DNA from: Phenylobacterium sp.
GTDB taxonomy: Bacteria; Pseudomonadota; Alphaproteobacteria; Caulobacterales; Caulobacteraceae
Assembly: GCF_030680185.1 (NCBI RefSeq)
Contig: NZ_JAUXVZ010000030.1
Location: 124,001 to 188,000, forward strand
Length of the DNA stretch: 64,000 nt
Direction: 5' to 3'
The notes under the pieces are model-generated. The model saw only the letters and a program-made list of their open reading frames with translations. It searched no databases and was not told where the DNA came from. Made by a program: the position numbers and the translations under genes. Positions 61,493-64,000 of the stretch are shown here, piece after piece. The number at the start of each line of letters is the position of its first letter. Positions within the stretch are counted from its first letter, which is position 1.

Positions 61493-61512
61493 ATTGCGCG
61501 CTCTGGCGCAAT
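61493..61512. promoter_or_regulatory. Dyad before the chorismate mutase operon
   Basis: ATTGCGC (61493-61499) and GCGCAAT (61506-61512) flank six bases. A third ATTGCG lies at 61475-61480. With no T run it is more likely an operator or RNA hairpin than a terminator. The operon ATG is 35 bases downstream. Confidence 0.4.
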
Positions 61513-61546
61513 GACCTAGGTCGCGGCTTTCGTTTCGGGAACAGAA

Positions 61547-62356
61547 ATGGCCGACGCCCCGCACCCTGCGCCTTCGCCCGTCCCCCTGGACGCCGTCCGC
61601 GCCCGCATCGATGAGATCGACGCCGGCCTGCTGGCGCTGTTGGACGAGCGTACGGCGCTCGGCAAGCAGGTGGCCGCCGCCAAGGCCGCCGCCGGCCAGG
61701 CTGATCGCTTTGGTCTGCGCCCCGGGCGGGAGACCGAAATCCTGCGCCGGCTGCTGGCCATGCCCCGCCAGGGCGCCAGCGACGCCCTGGTCATCCGGGT
61801 GTGGCGCGAACTGATGGGCCAGAGCCTGGCCTTGCAGGGGCCCTTCGCCCTGACGGTCTGGGGCGGCCCGACGCCGGCCCGGGCGGTGGAGCTGGCCCGC
61901 CTGCGCTTCGGCGCCGCGCCGTCCCTGCGCATGGCCCAGAAGCCCGAAGAAACCCTCGCCGCCGCCAAGCTCAAGGGCGGGGTCGGCGTGGCCATGCTGA
62001 GCGGCGACAGCGCCTGGTGGGGCCGCCTGCTGGCCGAGCCCAAGCTCAAGGTGTTCGCCGTCCTGCCCTGCCTCAACATCTGGGGGCCGCCCTCGGCTCT
62101 GGCCTTCGCCGAGGTCGAGGTCGAGCCCACCGGCGCCGATGTCACCCTTTGGGTCACCGACGCCCCTGGCCCCGCCGCCCGCACGGCCGAGGCGCTCAGC
62201 CGCGACGGGGTGGCCGCCGAACTGCTGAGCGATGCCGGCGGCCTCAAGCTCTTCACCCTGGCCGGCTACTACCAGGCCGATGATGAGCGGCTGGCCCGGG
62301 CGCCGGGTCGGCTCAGCGGCGTCATCGGGGCTGCGCCGGAACCGTTCGACGTGTAA
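61547..62356 (+). CDS. Chorismate mutase (AroQ type) with unassigned C-terminal domain
   Basis: A 269-residue protein. Residues 14-95 are a chorismate mutase type II domain: LDAVRARIDEIDAGLLALLDER with the first Arg and Glu set, then LGKQVAAAKAAAG and ETEILRRLL, ending in the VWRELMGQSL helix. It converts chorismate to prephenate. The remaining 170 residues (from FALTVWGGPTPARAVEL) have alpha/beta character. They may derive from a prephenate dehydratase-like domain, but I see no dehydratase motifs. It starts the operon chorismate mutase-hisC-tyrC, so prephenate would be passed to the dehydrogenase and aminotransferase that follow. Confidence 0.85.
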   Translation: MADAPHPAPSPVPLDAVRARIDEIDAGLLALLDERTALGKQVAAAKAAAGQADRFGLRPGRETEILRRLLAMPRQGASDALVIRVWRELMGQSLALQGPFALTVWGGPTPARAVELARLRFGAAPSLRMAQKPEETLAAAKLKGGVGVAMLSGDSAWWGRLLAEPKLKVFAVLPCLNIWGPPSALAFAEVEVEPTGADVTLWVTDAPGPAARTAEALSRDGVAAELLSDAGGLKLFTLAGYYQADDERLARAPGRLSGVIGAAPEPFDV

Positions 62357-62392
62357 GAGCCAGGGCCTGACACGACCAACCCAGGCCTTCCC

Positions 62393-63514
62393 ATGTCCCA
62401 GTCCCTCGATCGCGCCGCCGCCGACCGTCCGGTTCCCAAGCCGGGCATCCTCGACATCGCCGCCTACGTCCCCGGCAAGGCCAAGGTGGACGGGATTGAG
62501 CATCCGCTGAAGCTGTCGGCCAATGAGAACGTCCTGGGCTGCAGCCCCAAGGCCAAGGCCGCCTTCGCCGCGGCCATCGACCAGCTGCATGTCTATCCCG
62601 ACAGCCGCGCCACGCCATTGCGCGAAGCCATCGCCAGGACCTTCCGGCTGGAGCCGGACAGGCTGATCTTCGGCTGCGGTTCGGACGAGATCTTCCACAT
62701 GCTCTGCCAGGCCTATCTGGAGCCCGGCGACAACATCGTGCAGGGCGAGTTCGCCTTCGGCGCCTATGCGATCGGGGCCCGCGCCTGCCAGGCCGAAGTG
62801 CTGAATGCGCCGGAGCCGGACTATCGCATCGATGTGGACGAACTCTTGAAGCTGGTGAACGACCGCACCCGGCTGGTCTTCATCGCCAACCCCGGCAATC
62901 CCACCGGCACCTATATCGGCGGCGAAGACATCCGCCGCCTGCACGCCGCTCTGCCCAAGAGCGTGGTCCTGGTGCTGGACGGCGCCTATGCCGAGTTCGT
63001 CGACGACCCCGCCTTCGAGGACGGGACCGATCTGGCGCGCACCAGCGACAATGTCATCGTCACCCGCACCTTCTCCAAGCTGCACGGCCTGGCGACCCTG
63101 CGGGTAGGCTGGGCCTACGGCCCGCCCGAGATGATCGACGCCCTGGACCGCATCCGCCAGCCGTTCAACACCTCCATCCCCGGCCAGCTCGCCGCGGTGG
63201 AGGCCCTGGCCGACACCGACTTTCAGAAGGAGTCCCTGGACCTGCTGGCCAAGTGGCGGCCCTGGCTCGCCCAGCAGCTGGGGGGCCTGGGCCTCTCGCC
63301 GGTGCCCAGCGCCACCAACTTTGTCCTGATCGGCTTTCCCGCCACCGGCCCCAAGAGCGCCAAAGCGGCCGAGGCCTATCTGGCCGGCCGCGGCCTGATC
63401 CTGCGGGGCGTCGGCGGCTATGGTCTGCCTGATCACCTGCGCATGACCATCGGCCTGGAAGCGCATAACCGCGCCGTGGTCGAGGCCCTGGCCGACTTCA
63501 TGAAGGCCGACTGA
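62393..63514 (+). CDS. hisC: Histidinol-phosphate/aromatic aminotransferase HisC
   Basis: PLP aminotransferase of class I/II, 373 aa. The N-terminal KLSANENVLGCSPKAKAAF, FGCGSDEIFHMLC, VFIANPGNPTGTYI and DGAYAEFVDD are HisC landmarks. The PLP Lys is in TRTFSKLHGLATLRVGW, and the phosphate/carboxylate Arg region is in LILRGVGGYGLPDHLRMTIG. In this setting, between chorismate mutase and tyrC, it probably also or mainly handles prephenate or phenylpyruvate-type substrates. The TGA overlaps the tyrC ATG by one base. Confidence 0.93.
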   Translation: MSQSLDRAAADRPVPKPGILDIAAYVPGKAKVDGIEHPLKLSANENVLGCSPKAKAAFAAAIDQLHVYPDSRATPLREAIARTFRLEPDRLIFGCGSDEIFHMLCQAYLEPGDNIVQGEFAFGAYAIGARACQAEVLNAPEPDYRIDVDELLKLVNDRTRLVFIANPGNPTGTYIGGEDIRRLHAALPKSVVLVLDGAYAEFVDDPAFEDGTDLARTSDNVIVTRTFSKLHGLATLRVGWAYGPPEMIDALDRIRQPFNTSIPGQLAAVEALADTDFQKESLDLLAKWRPWLAQQLGGLGLSPVPSATNFVLIGFPATGPKSAKAAEAYLAGRGLILRGVGGYGLPDHLRMTIGLEAHNRAVVEALADFMKAD

Positions 63515-64000
63515 TGGCCGAGCCCGTCTTCGCCCGCCTGGCCATTATCGGCTGTGGCCTGATCGGCTCGTCCCTGGCCCGCGGCGCGCGCGCGTCCGGC
63601 GCCGCCGGCCAGATCGTCATCCATGACGCCAGCGCGTTTGCGCGGGCCCGCATCGCCGAGCTGGGCCTGGCCGACCAGGTGACGCTGAGCGCCGAAGAGG
63701 CGGTGACCGGCGCCGACCTCATCATCTTCGCCACCCCGGTGCGCGCCATCGGCGAGGCGGCGGCCGCCTGCGCCCACGCCATTTCGCCCGGCGCCATCGT
63801 CAGCGACGTGGGCTCGGTGAAGGCCGCGGTCAGCGAGGCGCTCTCCGCCGCCCTGCCCGACAGCGTCCATATCGTGCCGGGCCACCCCATCGCCGGCACC
63901 GAGCAGTCGGGTCCGGACGCCGGCTTCGCCGAACTGTTCCACCAGCGCTGGGTGATCCTGACCCCGCAGGCCCGCGAGGACGACGCCTATCTGGAGGCGG
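63514..64000 (+). CDS. tyrC: Prephenate/arogenate dehydrogenase (3' partial)
   Basis: NAD(P)-dependent dehydrogenase of tyrosine synthesis. 162 codons are visible before the window ends. The Rossmann motif is FARLAIIGCGLIGSSLARG, followed by LIIFATPVRAIGEA, GAIVSDVGSVKAAVSEAL and the active-site segment VPGHPIAGTEQSGPDAGFAEL with the catalytic His. It overlaps hisC by one base, so chorismate mutase, hisC and tyrC form a compact operon. The C-terminal dimer domain is outside the window. Confidence 0.93.
   Translation, partial: MAEPVFARLAIIGCGLIGSSLARGARASGAAGQIVIHDASAFARARIAELGLADQVTLSAEEAVTGADLIIFATPVRAIGEAAAACAHAISPGAIVSDVGSVKAAVSEALSAALPDSVHIVPGHPIAGTEQSGPDAGFAELFHQRWVILTPQAREDDAYLEA

Noticed and set aside
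61481..63466. A 661-codon minus-strand frame opposite the chorismate mutase and hisC genes
   Set aside because: Its composition (Gly/Gln/Ala/His repeats) and total overlap with two well-supported enzymes mark it as a shadow. The same applies to the frames at 10396-12657, 12704-14425 and 4359-5732.

Overview
The window is high-GC chromosomal DNA from an alphaproteobacterium of the Caulobacterales, most likely a Caulobacter or Phenylobacterium-type Caulobacteraceae. The basis for this is a full-length CtrA with several GANTC sites in front of it, a fliF-fliG-flbE/fliH-fliN-flbD-flhA flagellar cluster, a split circularly permuted tmRNA with an ANDNFAEE-type tag next to the alpha-type SspB adaptor, DUF4167 and DUF2125 proteins, and a dispersed inverted repeat of the kind seen between Caulobacter genes. 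The genus is inferred, not proven. Coding density is high and most of the content is core metabolism and cell biology. There is no prophage, CRISPR array, transposase, rRNA or tRNA gene.

Layout. 1-4.2 kb: hflK (5' truncated)-hflC, a HAD phosphatase, and serB and miaA, which diverge from overlapping start codons. 4.2-7.3 kb: an attenuator-like leader, then ilvB and ilvN, separated by an inverted repeat and a small GIY-YIG nuclease gene. 7.3-12.6 kb: a secreted unknown protein, the two-piece tmRNA, sspB, a thioesterase, a secreted C13-like peptidase and a membrane-anchored serine hydrolase. 12.6-23.4 kb: flagellar basal-body, switch and export genes, with a GH10 xylanase coupled to the end of fliI-fliJ. 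23.4-28.6 kb: an SDR enzyme, ctrA, a membrane M28 peptidase and arsC. 28.7-38.6 kb: an M23 endopeptidase, a tandem TetR regulator, a zinc alcohol dehydrogenase, an alpha/beta hydrolase, ubiG, lysC, an MFS exporter divergent from a SufR-like regulator, and an orphan CsoR-type repressor. 38.7-49.6 kb: ptsP, a RodZ-like protein, ispG, two small unknowns, prfA, a YihY/BrkB membrane protein, a MOSC protein, prmC and a DUF4167 protein. 49.6-52.3 kb: a His-rich zinc-type TonB receptor divergent from a Zur regulator. 52.4-54.7 kb: a secreted caspase-like protein followed by a secreted CHAP protein. 54.9-64 kb: arfB, a phosphoribosyltransferase, an MJ0042 zinc-ribbon protein, ftsE-ftsX, a YdcF-like protein, plsC, chaC, a DUF2125 protein and an aromatic/histidine operon (chorismate mutase-hisC-tyrC, cut by the window end).

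How the genes work together. Several modules share the cell-cycle and envelope theme: CtrA, early flagellar genes, FtsEX, two LytM/CHAP-type wall hydrolases and RodZ. A second theme is translation termination and ribosome rescue: tmRNA with its degradation adaptor, ArfB, RF1 (prfA) and its methylase (prmC). These are spread over about 47 kb and do not form one operon. The items most worth follow-up are the GIY-YIG gene and palindrome inside ilvBN, the caspase/CHAP pair, the ilvB attenuator, the xylanase inside the flagellar operon, the GANTC cluster at ctrA, and the altered tmRNA tag.
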